Source of the DNA: Rhodoblastus sp963704565 | GTDB taxonomy: Bacteria > Pseudomonadota > Alphaproteobacteria > Rhizobiales > Beijerinckiaceae | Reading direction: 5' to 3' | Assembly: GCA_963704565.1 (NCBI GenBank) | Contig: OY969917.1 | Span: forward strand, 682,001 to 746,000 | Length of the DNA: 64,000 bases | Shown: in pieces, positions 18,945-26,497 of the stretch | Numbering within the stretch: the first letter of the stretch is position 1 | How the letters are laid out: each line of letters starts with the position of its first letter | Notes under the pieces: model-generated | What the model saw: only the letters and a program-made list of their open reading frames with translations | The model's database searches: none | Told to the model about the DNA's origin: nothing | Made by a program: the position numbers and the translations under genes

Positions 18945-20205
18945 GTCTATCACTCCGTTGCCCCCCGCTGAAAACAGCAAGGGTGGGGTCAAAACATGGG
19001 TCAAATCTCAATGAAAATTCCCGGCCTAAACGGGTCAGTTCTCAGTGGAACTCAACAATCGGCTCGTCGGCGAGCATGGCAGCGACGATCTGGTGCGCGG
19101 CTTCGACACGCGCCGGCAGCTCATCGCGCTTTTGTTCGGGCAGTTTTCCGGAGCCAGTTCGCTGCGCGAGATCGAGGCGGCGATGGCGAGCCATCAGGCG
19201 CGACTCTATCATATCGGGGCCAAGGCGGCGCGCCGCTCGACCTTGGCCGACGCCAACCGCGTCCGCTCGCCATTGGTGTTTTCCGGTCTGTTCACGCACA
19301 TGCTCGGCATGGCCACGCGCGGCCTTCGCCGCGAGATGAGTGCTGCCGTCCGTCTGATCGATTCGACTAGCCTGCATTTGGCCGGCGTCGGCGCACAATG
19401 GGCGCGCTTCTCGACCGACGTATGCGGGGCCAAGGCCCATGTCGTATTCGACCCGAACTGGGACGCCCGGTCTACCACGCGGTCACGCCAGCCAAAGTCA
19501 ACGACATCGTGGCCGCCAAGGACATGCCAATCGAGGCCGGCGCCACCTATGTTTTCGATCTCGGCTATTACGACTACGCTTGGTGGGCGCGGCTCGACGC
19601 CGTCGGCTGCCGCATTGTCACGCGCTTCCGGACCAACACGCCGCTGGAGAAGGCCCGCAACCAGCCGCTCGACCCCAGCGCCAGCGTGCTTTCCGACCGC
19701 ATCGGCTTTCTCCCCAGCCGGCAGGCCAAGAACCGAAAAAACCCGATGCAGGATGCGGTGCGCGAAGTCGAGGTCGTAACCGAAACCGGCAAGAAACTGC
19801 GCATTCTCACCAACGATCTCGACGCACCGGCGCAAGAGATCGCCGACCTCTACAAGCGGCGCTGGCAAATCGAGTTGTTCTTCAGGCTGATGAAGCAGAC
19901 GTTGAAGATCACGCATTTCATCGGCCGCTCGGAGAACGCAGTCCGCATCCAGGTCGCGGTGGCGCTGGTCGCCTTCCTGATGCTGCGCCTCTTGCAGAAA
20001 ATCGCCAAAGTCGATCACGGCTTCCTCGAACTGGTTCGACTCGTCCGCGCCAATCTGATGCATCGAAAAGACTTCACGAGGCTGAGAGGAAAACACACAC
20101 CACCTCCGCTCAACTCGCGGCAGCTGACGTTAAGCTGGAGCGAAACATGAACCGGACAGCCGTGGGACATGCCCGGTCATGACGGCGAGGGCAGGCGGCA
20201 GGCGC

Positions 20206-20280
20206 CGTCATTGCGAGAAGCGTTAGCGAGGAAGCAATCCACGCAGCGTCTCGCTAGCAAGGCCGATCGCTTCCAATGAC
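20206..20280. repeat. Palindromic intergenic repeat family A, copy 1 (degenerate)
   Basis: This is a degenerate member of a palindromic family of about 86 bp. The family begins CGTCATCGCGAG, contains GCGA(A/T)CCAC, and returns as GTGGATCGCTTCGCTGCGC to CTCGCGATGACG. This copy has CGTCATTGCGAG and GAAGCAATCCACGC on the left and a decayed right arm. It lies just after the IS4 target duplication. The rest of 20281-20608 shows no gene. Two adjacent GACGTTCCTTG copies occur near 20535-20560, ahead of the next small gene. Confidence 0.6.
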
Positions 20281-20608
20281 TCGGCGCGCGCGCCGAGCGT
20301 CTTCACCCGACGGTCGCGCTTCCCGCCCTATGGCTCGCGTTGACGACCTTTCCCCCGAAGCGCGCGACCCAAAGAGCGGCGACGCCACGTCTGCCGAATC
20401 ATTCAATTCGTGTCATGTCATGTAATCCTAATCCCGTAATCCTCGAGAATTTCGGATAAACACTTCGTGAAGCGGGGGATTCCAATGTTGCGCTCAAGAC
20501 CGCGCGAGCGCACAATCCGGCCTGAAGACGGCGACGTTCCTTGGGACGTTCCTTGGATCGACGAAACGTTCCGATCCCTCGCCGCCCCCATCGAGATGGA
20601 GCTTAGCC

Positions 20609-20917
20609 ATGCGTCTAATCCGCTCGCTGATCTTAGCCATTCTGCTTGGCTTCGTCGCGCTGGCTTTCTTGGCGCCAGGCGCCGTGCGGGCCGCGCCGGT
20701 CGCCGCCTCAAGCCTGGCGTCGCAGCTGGCCGCATCCCCGCTCAAGGACACGACTCCGGTACACTACTATCATCGGCGGTATCATCGCCACCATTATTAT
20801 CATCGTCATTATTACCACCATTATTACCGTCATTACTACTATCGCCGTCATTATTATCACAGGCATTATTATCACCACTATTATCACCGTCACTATCATC
20901 ACCGGCATTACTGGTAG
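20609..20917 (+). CDS. His/Tyr-rich small secreted protein
   Basis: This is a 102-residue protein with a strong signal peptide (MRLIRSLILAILLGFVALAF...VRAAP, cleavage near residue 29), a short Ala/Ser-rich linker, and a C-terminal half of about 50 residues made only of His, Tyr, Arg and a final Trp. Tyr-Tyr-His and His-Arg-His patterns repeat. The ATG follows GGAGC. I know of no assigned function. The composition would suit metal binding or an interaction with acidic surfaces, but this is inference. The AT-rich triplet-repeat DNA could grow or shrink by slippage. Confidence 0.65.
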   Translation: MRLIRSLILAILLGFVALAFLAPGAVRAAPVAASSLASQLAASPLKDTTPVHYYHRRYHRHHYYHRHYYHHYYRHYYYRRHYYHRHYYHHYYHRHYHHRHYW

Positions 20918-21064
20918 GCGCGTCAGCCGACGAAAAGCCCACCTGCCGATCTGCCGACAGGCCGGCATTGAACGGGGAGGTCAGGATAGAAGGACTTCAA
21001 AACCGTTCACGGTTGACGCGCATTCCGGCGCCGCGGGAGAGCCCGCGCTATCAGGAGAACTTCT

Positions 21065-21256
21065 ATGCCGCTAATTAACGTGGTCGTCATCTTAATCGTT
21101 GTTGGCGTGCTGCTTTGGCTTGTCAACAACTACATACCCATGGACAGCAAGATCAAAAGCATCCTGAACGCGGTTGTTGTCATCTGCGTGGTGATTTGGC
21201 TGCTGCAGGCTTTCGGAGTGCTGGGATCGTTGAGCAGCATTCATGTTGGAAAATGA
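21065..21256 (+). CDS. Thivi_2564-family small membrane protein
   Basis: This is a 63-residue protein with two membrane segments (VVVILIVVGVLLWLV and ILNAVVVICVVIWLL) separated by the short NNYIPMDSKIKS turn. That pattern and the LLQAFGVLGSL end match the small Thivi_2564 membrane protein family, whose function is unknown. A good AGGAGA site precedes the ATG. A short palindrome (AACCGTTCACGGTT at about 21001-21014) lies upstream, between it and the His/Tyr-rich gene, and could be an operator. Confidence 0.75.
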   Translation: MPLINVVVILIVVGVLLWLVNNYIPMDSKIKSILNAVVVICVVIWLLQAFGVLGSLSSIHVGK

Positions 21257-21390
21257 CGCGCCTCAGTGGGTCGGGACACCCCCCAATCGGGGCGCAAAAT
21301 AGCTCTGAGTACTTTCCGAGGCTGGCGGCCATTTCGCCGACAGGTAAAATAAAATCGCAACCAGACCCCGATAACCAAGGATTTCGAGTC

Positions 21391-21783
21391 ATGACCAACC
21401 CGACCGGAGAGCAGATCTCCAAAAAAAGCGCCGACGTCCTATCCAAGAGCGCACAGGCCGTTGAAAAGGTCGTCAAAGACAGTTCCAGCACTTTGACCGA
21501 AAGCGGAAAGGGCGCGGCTGAGGCCCTTAAGGAGTTGACCAAAGCGTATCAGGAATTGGCGGCAAAGAATGTCAAGAACCTGACCACCGTCATGGAGGAG
21601 CTTGTCGCCGTGAAAAGCCCGGCGGAGTTTATGGAATTGCAGCAAAGGTTGATCAAAGAGGGCGTTGAAGCCGCCGCCGGTGATAGCCGTCGTATCGCCG
21701 AATTGACGACCGCCGTATTCACTGCCGCCCTGGAGCCTGTGAAAAAGCAGTTCGAAGCGGCGCAGAAGGCGTCTCGCACATAG
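21391..21783 (+). CDS. Phasin family protein
   Basis: This is a 130-residue, mostly helical protein with the phasin pattern, including KSAQAVEKVVKDSSSTLTES and AYQELAAKNVKNLTTVMEEL, then a SPAEFMELQQRLIKEGVEAA helix. Phasins coat polyhydroxyalkanoate granules and limit their size. Some family members serve as general stress or membrane-associated proteins. No PHA synthase gene is in this window, so the granule role is inferred. The ATG at 21391 lacks a strong Shine-Dalgarno. Confidence 0.85.
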   Translation: MTNPTGEQISKKSADVLSKSAQAVEKVVKDSSSTLTESGKGAAEALKELTKAYQELAAKNVKNLTTVMEELVAVKSPAEFMELQQRLIKEGVEAAAGDSRRIAELTTAVFTAALEPVKKQFEAAQKASRT

Positions 21784-21820
21784 GGCAGGATATCAATCCA
21801 GCCCCCTAATGTTTTTTTCG

Positions 21821-21854
21821 AGCCGCGCTTCGTCACCGACGTGCGGCTTTTCCT
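21821..21854 (+). terminator. Probable rho-independent terminator after the phasin gene
   Basis: AGCCGC and GCGGCT arms surround a loop of about 18 nt, followed by TTTTCC. A T-run (GTTTTTTTCG) also lies just before the left arm. The position, some 40 bp after the phasin stop, fits a transcription end. Confidence 0.5.
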
Positions 21855-22046
21855 CATGGAAGTTAAGGCCCTTGGCCGGAGACTACGCTGAGTCGCTCTC
21901 GAAAACGTCAGGAATTCTGAAGGTTTTTCGAAGGCGTCAGCGCGGCGGCCGCGCAAGGCGTTCTATGTTCGCGGCGAAATCGAATGCGCCGAGGTTACCG
22001 GGGCGCATGCCTTGAAAACGTTGCAGCCAGGATTGGGGAGACCGTC

Positions 22047-22232
22047 GTGCTCACACTCGTTATTGGTATCCTGATTACCGTCGTCATTGGCGCGATCTTG
22101 TTCTGGGTCATCGATAAATTCGCTCCCGATCCGCGGCTGGCGCAGCTTCTCAAGCTGCTGGTGGTGCTGATCTGTCTGGCGTCGATCGTATCCCGGTTGT
22201 TTCCGCTGTTGGGATCTTCCACCGTTCCGTAG
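22047..22232 (+). CDS. Small two-helix membrane protein
   Basis: This is a 61-residue protein from a GTG start that follows GGGGAG. Two hydrophobic stretches (MLTLVIGILITVVIGAILFWV and LLKLLVVLICLASIV) flank an acidic/basic turn, IDKFAPDPRLAQ. The size, the two-helix layout and the Pro-containing turn resemble the Thivi_2564-like protein encoded 0.8 kb upstream, so the two may be distant paralogues. Function is unknown. An upstream ATG at 21984 is possible but would add residues unlike a membrane protein. Confidence 0.55.
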   Translation: MLTLVIGILITVVIGAILFWVIDKFAPDPRLAQLLKLLVVLICLASIVSRLFPLLGSSTVP

Positions 22233-22432
22233 CGGCCGCCCCAAAGTTCGACGCCCGTCGAGTTGGGATCCCTTTGACGCTCGGAATTGCCGGCGTGCAA
22301 AGGGCCGCCCTATGCGTCGGTCCTCTATCCAGCCCACTTGCCGATCGCATGCGCCGGCTGGGCGCGGCTATTTGCGATGCCCTGTGGTTCCTGTGCCCTT
22401 TTCAACTCTGTGTTGTTCCGGGCAATTACGAT

Positions 22433-22523
22433 GATGGGGTGGACGGCGCTCCATCTGACGGCTGTTTCACCGATAACCATCATGGCGCATCGATGCCCGC
22501 TTGGGGGCGCCGTCCACCCCATC
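22433..22523. repeat. Palindromic repeat family B, solo copy
   Basis: A 91-bp element has perfect 17-bp inverted ends, GATGGGGTGGACGGCGC and its complement at 22507-22523. Its interior (about 80 bp from GGACGGCGCTCC onward) also occurs immediately upstream of two IS110-family transposase starts at 27571-27652 and 27866-27947. A remnant of its right end is at about 24807-24829. It could be a non-autonomous relative of that IS or the IS's preferred target. Confidence 0.75.
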
Positions 22524-22604
22524 AGCGCAACCCCGCAACCCTACCGCAACCCGATCCATCCCCTCTCCCCGTTTACGGGGAGAGGGCGAGCAGGCGGCGG
22601 GCGC

Positions 22605-22690
22605 CGTCATCGCGAGGAGCGCCAGCGACGAAACGATCCACGCTGCTGTTCGCCGGCAAGGTGGATCGCTTCGCTGCGCTCGCGATGACG
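22605..22690. repeat. Palindromic intergenic repeat family A, copy 2
   Basis: This is a well-preserved 86-bp palindrome. The left arm has CGTCATCGCGAGGAGCG and AAACGATCCACG. The right arm has GGTGGATCGCTTCGCTGCGC and ends CTCGCGATGACG. It would fold as a long hairpin in either strand. Confidence 0.85.
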
Positions 22691-22860
22691 ACCGGAACCG
22701 GGAAAACACGACCCGAACAGATCGGCCACGCCACGCCACCGATTTATGCCATTGGTCTCGTGTCAGTGTAATTCCATTTCAGGCGATTCCGTATTTTCCC
22801 AAATTGACCGACCGGCGAAATTCTCGTTCAATCCGGTCATCGCTTGCTTTGGGGGTTTTC

Positions 22861-23775
22861 ATGACAGATCAATTGCTTCCGGCTCAAGTAAACGTCGTTA
22901 TCGAGAAAGATATAGCGGAGAGGACCAAAGCGCATCAGGCGGCCATTGCGCGTCTGAAAGTGGCCGAGGGCCAAAAAGAAAGAATGTGGACGAAGGCGGT
23001 CGTCAAAAGGCCGCTTGTCGCCTTGGCGCATGGCGACTCGTGGTTCGACTATCCTCTCAACGGCAATGATTTTTCGCTGGAGCCGACGGACGTCATTGCG
23101 CAACTCTCCAAAATGGGGGCGCAGCCTCCGCTGATCCTCAATATTTCCCACTATGGCGATGCGACGACCGATGAGTTGTCGTTGCCGAAACAGCAGCGCA
23201 TGATCGAGGCGCTGCATGATCCTAACAATTGGCTGGGAAGCAAGAAGCCCGACGTGATTCTGTTTTCTGGCGGCGGCAACGACATCGCCGGGGAGCAATT
23301 CTGCATTTTCTTGAATTATGCGGCCCCGGGCGCGAAGGGGCTCAACGCCGACCGCTTTGAAAAGGCGCTCGGCATGGTCGAAGCGTCTTATCTCGATCTG
23401 TTTGCCTTTCGCGACAAATATGCGCCGGGCGTTCCGGTTGTCGGGCACAGCTACGATTTTCCGATTCCGAATGGCGCGCATCCGGCTTGCGCCGGACCAT
23501 GGTTGTTGCCGTCGCTGCAATATTGCAATTGGTCGGTGCAGGACGGGATCGGCATTGTCCGCGAGGCGCTCGCCGCTTTCGCGACGATGCAGCAGAGCCT
23601 GGCGTCGGACCCGAAGAACAATTTCGTTCTCGCGCCGACGCAGGGGCTTTTGAAGCCCGCGGATTGGGCGAACGAGTTGCACCCCTTTCCCAAAGGATTC
23701 GAAACGATCGCGGCGGCGGTTTTCAAAGTGCTGAAAGACAAGTTCCCGCAGCAAATGGGCGAGCCGGCGGTTTAA
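22861..23775 (+). CDS. SGNH/GDSL-like hydrolase, cytoplasmic
   Basis: This 304-residue protein carries the SGNH catalytic blocks: block I GDSW with Ser60, a GGGND block III with Asn140, and a C-terminal DWANELHPFPKGF block with His274. Such enzymes are esterases or lipases in the broad sense. The substrate is unknown. No signal peptide is found, and a charged coiled helix (residues 12-45) precedes the domain. The ATG at 22861 is followed by MTDQLLPAQVNVV. The gene stands alone between repeats, so neighbours give no hint. Confidence 0.75.
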   Translation: MTDQLLPAQVNVVIEKDIAERTKAHQAAIARLKVAEGQKERMWTKAVVKRPLVALAHGDSWFDYPLNGNDFSLEPTDVIAQLSKMGAQPPLILNISHYGDATTDELSLPKQQRMIEALHDPNNWLGSKKPDVILFSGGGNDIAGEQFCIFLNYAAPGAKGLNADRFEKALGMVEASYLDLFAFRDKYAPGVPVVGHSYDFPIPNGAHPACAGPWLLPSLQYCNWSVQDGIGIVREALAAFATMQQSLASDPKNNFVLAPTQGLLKPADWANELHPFPKGFETIAAAVFKVLKDKFPQQMGEPAV

Positions 23776-23891
23776 CGCGCCTTCGCCCCGGTCGAGGAAG
23801 TCCACGGCGTCAGCCGAACCGCAGGCCCATCACTATGACGGGTGTCCTTGCGGACGCCCTATGCGGGCCGAGGGAGAGCCGCGGCGGACGC

Positions 23892-23975
23892 CGTCATCGC
23901 GAGGAGCGCCCGCGACGAAGCGATCCACGCCGCGATCGGCCAGCAAGGTGGATCGTTTCGCTGCGCTCGCGATCG
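23892..23975. repeat. Palindromic intergenic repeat family A, copy 3
   Basis: The left arm is CGTCATCGCGAGGAGCGCCC with GAAGCGATCCACG. The right arm is GGTGGATCGTTTCGCTGCGC ending CTCGCGATCG. It is slightly degenerate at its outer right end. It lies after the SGNH gene. Confidence 0.8.
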
Positions 23976-24072
23976 CGATCGGAACCCCAGCCACACGGCC
24001 GAAAAGATCGGCGGCGCCATGGCCGCCAATTTATGCAATTCGTATCATGTCACCGCAACTTCGTAACTGGAG

Positions 24073-24603
24073 CTAGCGCGGCACCGGCGGCTCCACCACG
24101 TCCACTGGCTGAAGCATAATGACATCGAGCGCCGTGACGAAGCCGAAAATGACCGTGAAGAAGTCGATCGTCAACGCCGTGATGTAGACTGCGCGGCTGT
24201 ATGGGAGGCCTGCCAGAATGTAGCCAAGCATCGCCAGCGTCACGGCGGAGCCCAGCACGACGAAGACCGCGAATATTGGGGGTGGCGGCCCGTCGCCGAC
24301 CGCCCTGCGGCGTCGGTGCGGATAGGTGACCTGAAGCGACAGCATCGATAGTCCGAATAGCACGTCGGAGCCGCGCCAGATCCACTTTTCCGGAATGTCG
24401 TAGAGCGCAAACAGCGCCGGCAGCAGCGCGCCCGCCGTCAATACGAAAACATAGGTCATGACCGTTCTTGCAAGATATCTGTCTAGCAGCGACACCTTCG
24501 CTCCGGCGGCCTGTCGGAGGATCAGCAGCAGCGTCGAGAACCCCGCGAAGGTGATCATCAGTCCGGCCAATGTGTACAAAAGGGTGGCGCCTTTGACTTC
24601 CAT
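24073..24603 (-). CDS. Multi-pass membrane protein of unknown function
   Basis: This is a 176-residue protein from an ATG preceded by GGTGGAG. A GTG 12 bp upstream is the alternative. About five hydrophobic segments are seen, for example GATLLYTLAGLMITFAGFST, TYVFVLTAGALLPALFALY and FAVFVVLGSAVTLAMLGYIL. A basic loop, YPHRRRRAVG, separates the third and fourth. I do not recognise the family. It is an orphan gene flanked by family A repeats on both sides. Confidence 0.6.
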   Translation of the reverse strand: MEVKGATLLYTLAGLMITFAGFSTLLLILRQAAGAKVSLLDRYLARTVMTYVFVLTAGALLPALFALYDIPEKWIWRGSDVLFGLSMLSLQVTYPHRRRRAVGDGPPPPIFAVFVVLGSAVTLAMLGYILAGLPYSRAVYITALTIDFFTVIFGFVTALDVIMLQPVDVVEPPVPR

Positions 24604-24654
24604 GTTTTGCTCCACCTGAGAACCAAGGTCGTTTTAGCGCGTGTTTGTTCTTGC

Positions 24655-24717
24655 GACAAATCCACGCTGCGGCGCATCGCAGGGCGGATCGCTTCGCTGC
24701 GCTCGGCTCATGACGGG
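24655..24717. repeat. Palindromic intergenic repeat family A, copy 4 (partial)
   Basis: Only the inner left part (ATCCACGCTGCGG) and the right arm (GGCGGATCGCTTCGCTGCGC, then GCTCATGACGG) remain. The outer left arm is missing. The following stretch to 24829 holds a family B remnant, GCCGTCCACCCGATCACC. Confidence 0.65.
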
Positions 24718-24870
24718 CGGCAAGGTTTTGGCCTGGGCGGGATCGAACCGGCGGCGCCGCAGGACGGGCCGAAATCATGCAATTCGTTTGGCTTCCCATA
24801 ATCGCCGTCCACCCGATCACCGTAATCCGTGTCTCACCGGAAGGGCGCCGTCCAACATGATGCGAATTGC

Positions 24871-25287
24871 TCAAAGCATGAGGTGTCGGACCGATCCGCA
24901 CACGGAAATCAGTTGCGGGCCATCCATACGGCCAATGATCTGACGGACGACAGACCCCATGAGCTGCTGGACACCCGCCAGTCCGAGGTTCGCCGTCTGC
25001 TCCACGATAAAACCTGGCTTGGCGAGCTTGAGCGGTTTCACGAAATAGTATTCCATGCCGCTGTTCGTCAATTCGATGATAAGACTCGCGAGAGCGTCTC
25101 GGTGCTTGGTGGCGTCTTCAGCCTGCTCGAGAGTGCTGAGCAGGGACAGCGTCTTCTCGCGCAGCGATTCGGAGTGATAGAAGCGGAGAAACGGCTTTGG
25201 CTGCGCAGACGGTTTTGACGGTCGTTTGGGAGCCTGCTTGCCCTTCGAGGGAGGCGCGTGTTTCGAGGGAGTAGCCATAGCCGTCAT
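24871..25287 (-). CDS. Conserved-looking hypothetical protein with basic N-terminus
   Basis: This is a 138-residue protein, or 135 from the ATG at 25278. The first 32 residues are rich in Lys, Pro and Ser, followed by a compact helical domain starting FLRFYHSESLREKTL. I see no known motif. Repeated aliphatic/Gly segments such as LGLAGVQQLMGSVVRQIIGRM suggest an amphipathic or membrane-interacting surface. The lysine-rich tail could bind nucleic acid, polyphosphate or a PHA granule, all of which is speculation. No strong ribosome site decides the start. Confidence 0.5.
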   Translation of the reverse strand: MTAMATPSKHAPPSKGKQAPKRPSKPSAQPKPFLRFYHSESLREKTLSLLSTLEQAEDATKHRDALASLIIELTNSGMEYYFVKPLKLAKPGFIVEQTANLGLAGVQQLMGSVVRQIIGRMDGPQLISVCGSVRHLML

Positions 25288-25408
25288 TATATTTTGTATC
25301 TCGGAGACAAAGCAACGGCTCCAGTCGAGGCGTGTCGGTAGCGCACGATCTGTCCGGTAAATTGGAGTCCGCCCCGTAATCCCCCGTGATCCGCAATCTG
25401 TTTTTCGT

Positions 25409-25494
25409 CGTCATCGCGAGGAGCGTCAGCGACGAAGCGATCCACCTTGCGCGCAAGCCGCAGCGTGGATCGCTTCGCTGCGCTCGCGATGACG
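25409..25494. repeat. Palindromic intergenic repeat family A, copy 5
   Basis: This is the best-preserved copy. The left arm is CGTCATCGCGAGGAGCG, then GACGAAGCGATCCACC. The right arm is CGTGGATCGCTTCGCTGCGC and CTCGCGATGACG. It is 86 bp, the same length as copy 2. Confidence 0.87.
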
Positions 25495-25860
25495 AAAGCG
25501 CGGGGCAGGGGGCTGCACAGCGCTCTCCCTTCTCCCCTCTCGGGAGAAGGTGGCTCCAAAGGAGACGGATGAGCGATTATTCGGTCGTGCGCAACGACGG
25601 CGAAGATCCCAAGCTCATCCACGGTTGAAGCCGGAGGGGGAACGGGCGACATCGCCGCGCGCTGGGTCCGGTGGCCACCGGACCCAGCGCGGCATCGCTT
25701 CCACCCGACAATCGTGCGATTGTCCAGATACAAGGGGGCGCCTGCCGCCGCAAGGAGATATGTTTTTTAGCGTCTCGTCCCCCTCATCCGTCTCGCCTTC
25801 GGCGATCCACCTTCTCCCGCAAGGGGAGAAGGGCGCCAACGCCCAGCGCGACAGAGGCGG

Positions 25861-25948
25861 CGTCATCGCGAGAAGCGCCAGCGACGAAACGATCCACGCT
25901 GCGGCTTTCAGGAACGGTGGATCGCTTCGCTGCGCTCGGCTCATGACG
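25861..25948. repeat. Palindromic intergenic repeat family A, copy 6
   Basis: The left arm is CGTCATCGCGAGAAGCG with GAAACGATCCACG. The right arm is GGTGGATCGCTTCGCTGCGC and ends GCTCATGACG. The end shares the GGCTCATGACGGGCGG variant with copy 4, so these two may derive from one another. Confidence 0.83.
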
Positions 25949-26030
25949 GGCGGGAAGGCTTCGGCCTGGGCGAAATCTAACCGGCGGCGCCACAGGACGG
26001 GCGGAAATCATGCAATTCGTATGGCGTCAT

Positions 26031-26436
26031 GTCTGGACGGCGCCCCTTGATCAAGGGTTTTCTTGGCGTGCTGTGAACGTCACGGGTGCGGTCATGTCTT
26101 CGGCCTGTTGACGCGGGTTTTCATTCGCCGCTGGCCCTGATGGATCGTCCGCCTGGCTCTTTGCCTCAATCACCGTATCGCGCTCGCATTGGCGCCGACA
26201 CTACATCAGGCTTCCGAGCCTTTCCGTGGTTCATGTCTGGACGGCGCCCCTTGATCAAGGGTTTTCTTGGCGTGCTGTGAACGTCTCGGGTGCGGTCATG
26301 TCTTCGGCCTGTTGACGCGGGTTTTTATCGCCGCTGGCCCTGATGGATCGTCCGCCTGGCTCTTTGCCTCAATCACCGTATCGCGCTCGCATTGGCGCCG
26401 ACACTACATCAGGCTTCCGAGCCTTTCCGTGGTTCA
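26031..26436. repeat. Near-identical 204-bp tandem duplication beside the IS110 element
   Basis: The unit begins GTCTGGACGGCGCCCCTTGA at 26031 and again at 26235, and each copy ends CCTTTCCGTGGTTCA (26233 and 26436). The copies differ only by a substitution (CGTCACGG versus CGTCTCGG) and a small indel near GGGTTTT. Neither contains a convincing gene. The array ends about 60 bp from the 3' end of the IS110-family transposase gene. Confidence 0.85.
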
Positions 26437-26497
26437 CATCACCCCTTGGTCACCCTCGATGGCGTTTCGCCTTGCGGCGAAAACCCTGTGGCCGGCG

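Larger units (their letters stand above)
16559..19057 (-). mobile_element. IS21-family insertion sequence (2499 bp) with 6-bp target duplication
   Basis: The ends start TGTTGATTTCC (16559, plus strand) and TGTTGAGTTCC (19057, minus strand), and match at 20 of 26 terminal positions. A second, internal copy of a TGACCC-containing repeat lies inside each end, as is usual in IS21 elements. The flanking hexamer ATCGGC occurs directly at 16553-16558 and 19058-19063, a clean target duplication. The element carries istA and istB on the minus strand, both apparently intact, so it may still be active. Confidence 0.9.
16492..20150 (+). pseudogene. IS4-family transposase, split by IS21 insertion and frameshifted
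   Basis: Translation begins at a GTG at 16492 (VRHHNSVFHDLL...WKSFDRL), after AAAGGA and an in-frame upstream stop. It is interrupted after 16558 and resumes at 19064 as VGEHGSDDLVRGF once one 6-bp target copy is removed. DDE residues are visible in DSTSLHLAG and FDLGYYDYAWW. The YKRRWQIELFFRLMK segment fits the IS4 Y(2)R(3)E(6)K signature. Near 19460 one base appears lost (DPN|LGRPVYHAVT), giving a second disruption. The protein would be about 390 residues if repaired. Confidence 0.85.
16392..20163 (+). mobile_element. IS4-family insertion sequence, interrupted by an IS21-family element
   Basis: The ends are defined by 15-bp perfect terminal inverted repeats, ACGGCTGTCCGGTTC, starting at 16392 on the plus strand and at 20163 on the minus strand. 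An exact 11-bp direct repeat, GGGACATGCCC, flanks it at 16381-16391 and 20164-20174, as expected for IS4-family target duplication. Without the nested IS21 element and its duplicated target the element is about 1.27 kb. It holds one transposase gene that is both split and frameshifted, so it is no longer autonomous. Confidence 0.88.
22233..22860. other. 628-bp gene-free stretch made of several palindromic repeats
   Basis: No convincing gene is present. It holds a family B palindrome (22433-22523), a perfect CCCTCTCCCCG/CGGGGAGAGGG hairpin (22561-22586) and a family A palindrome (22605-22690). The final part upstream of the SGNH gene is more AT-rich and probably contains that gene's promoter. 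Confidence 0.6.
25288..26497. other. 1.2-kb gene-free stretch of repeats
   Basis: No credible gene is visible. In order it contains family A copy 5 (25409-25494), a CCTTCTCCC/GGGAGAAGG hairpin at about 25530-25552, a similar hairpin at about 25812-25834, family A copy 6 (25861-25948), and a 204-bp tandem duplication (26031-26436). The last 60 bp before the IS110 transposase stop contain a TTTCGCC-TTGC-GGCGAAA hairpin near 26465-26483. Confidence 0.65.

Noticed and set aside
20742..20942. Asp/Asn-rich frame antisense to the His/Tyr gene
   Set aside because: It is a simple complement of the repetitive codons and lacks a ribosome site. The plus frame has a signal peptide.
22501..22860. N-terminal extension of the SGNH hydrolase through the family A repeat
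   Set aside because: It would translate a palindromic repeat. The ATG at 22861 begins the protein-like region.
20206..25948. Spaced repeats considered as a CRISPR array
   Set aside because: The units are palindromes of about 86 bp at irregular distances with genes between them. There are no uniform spacers or cas genes.
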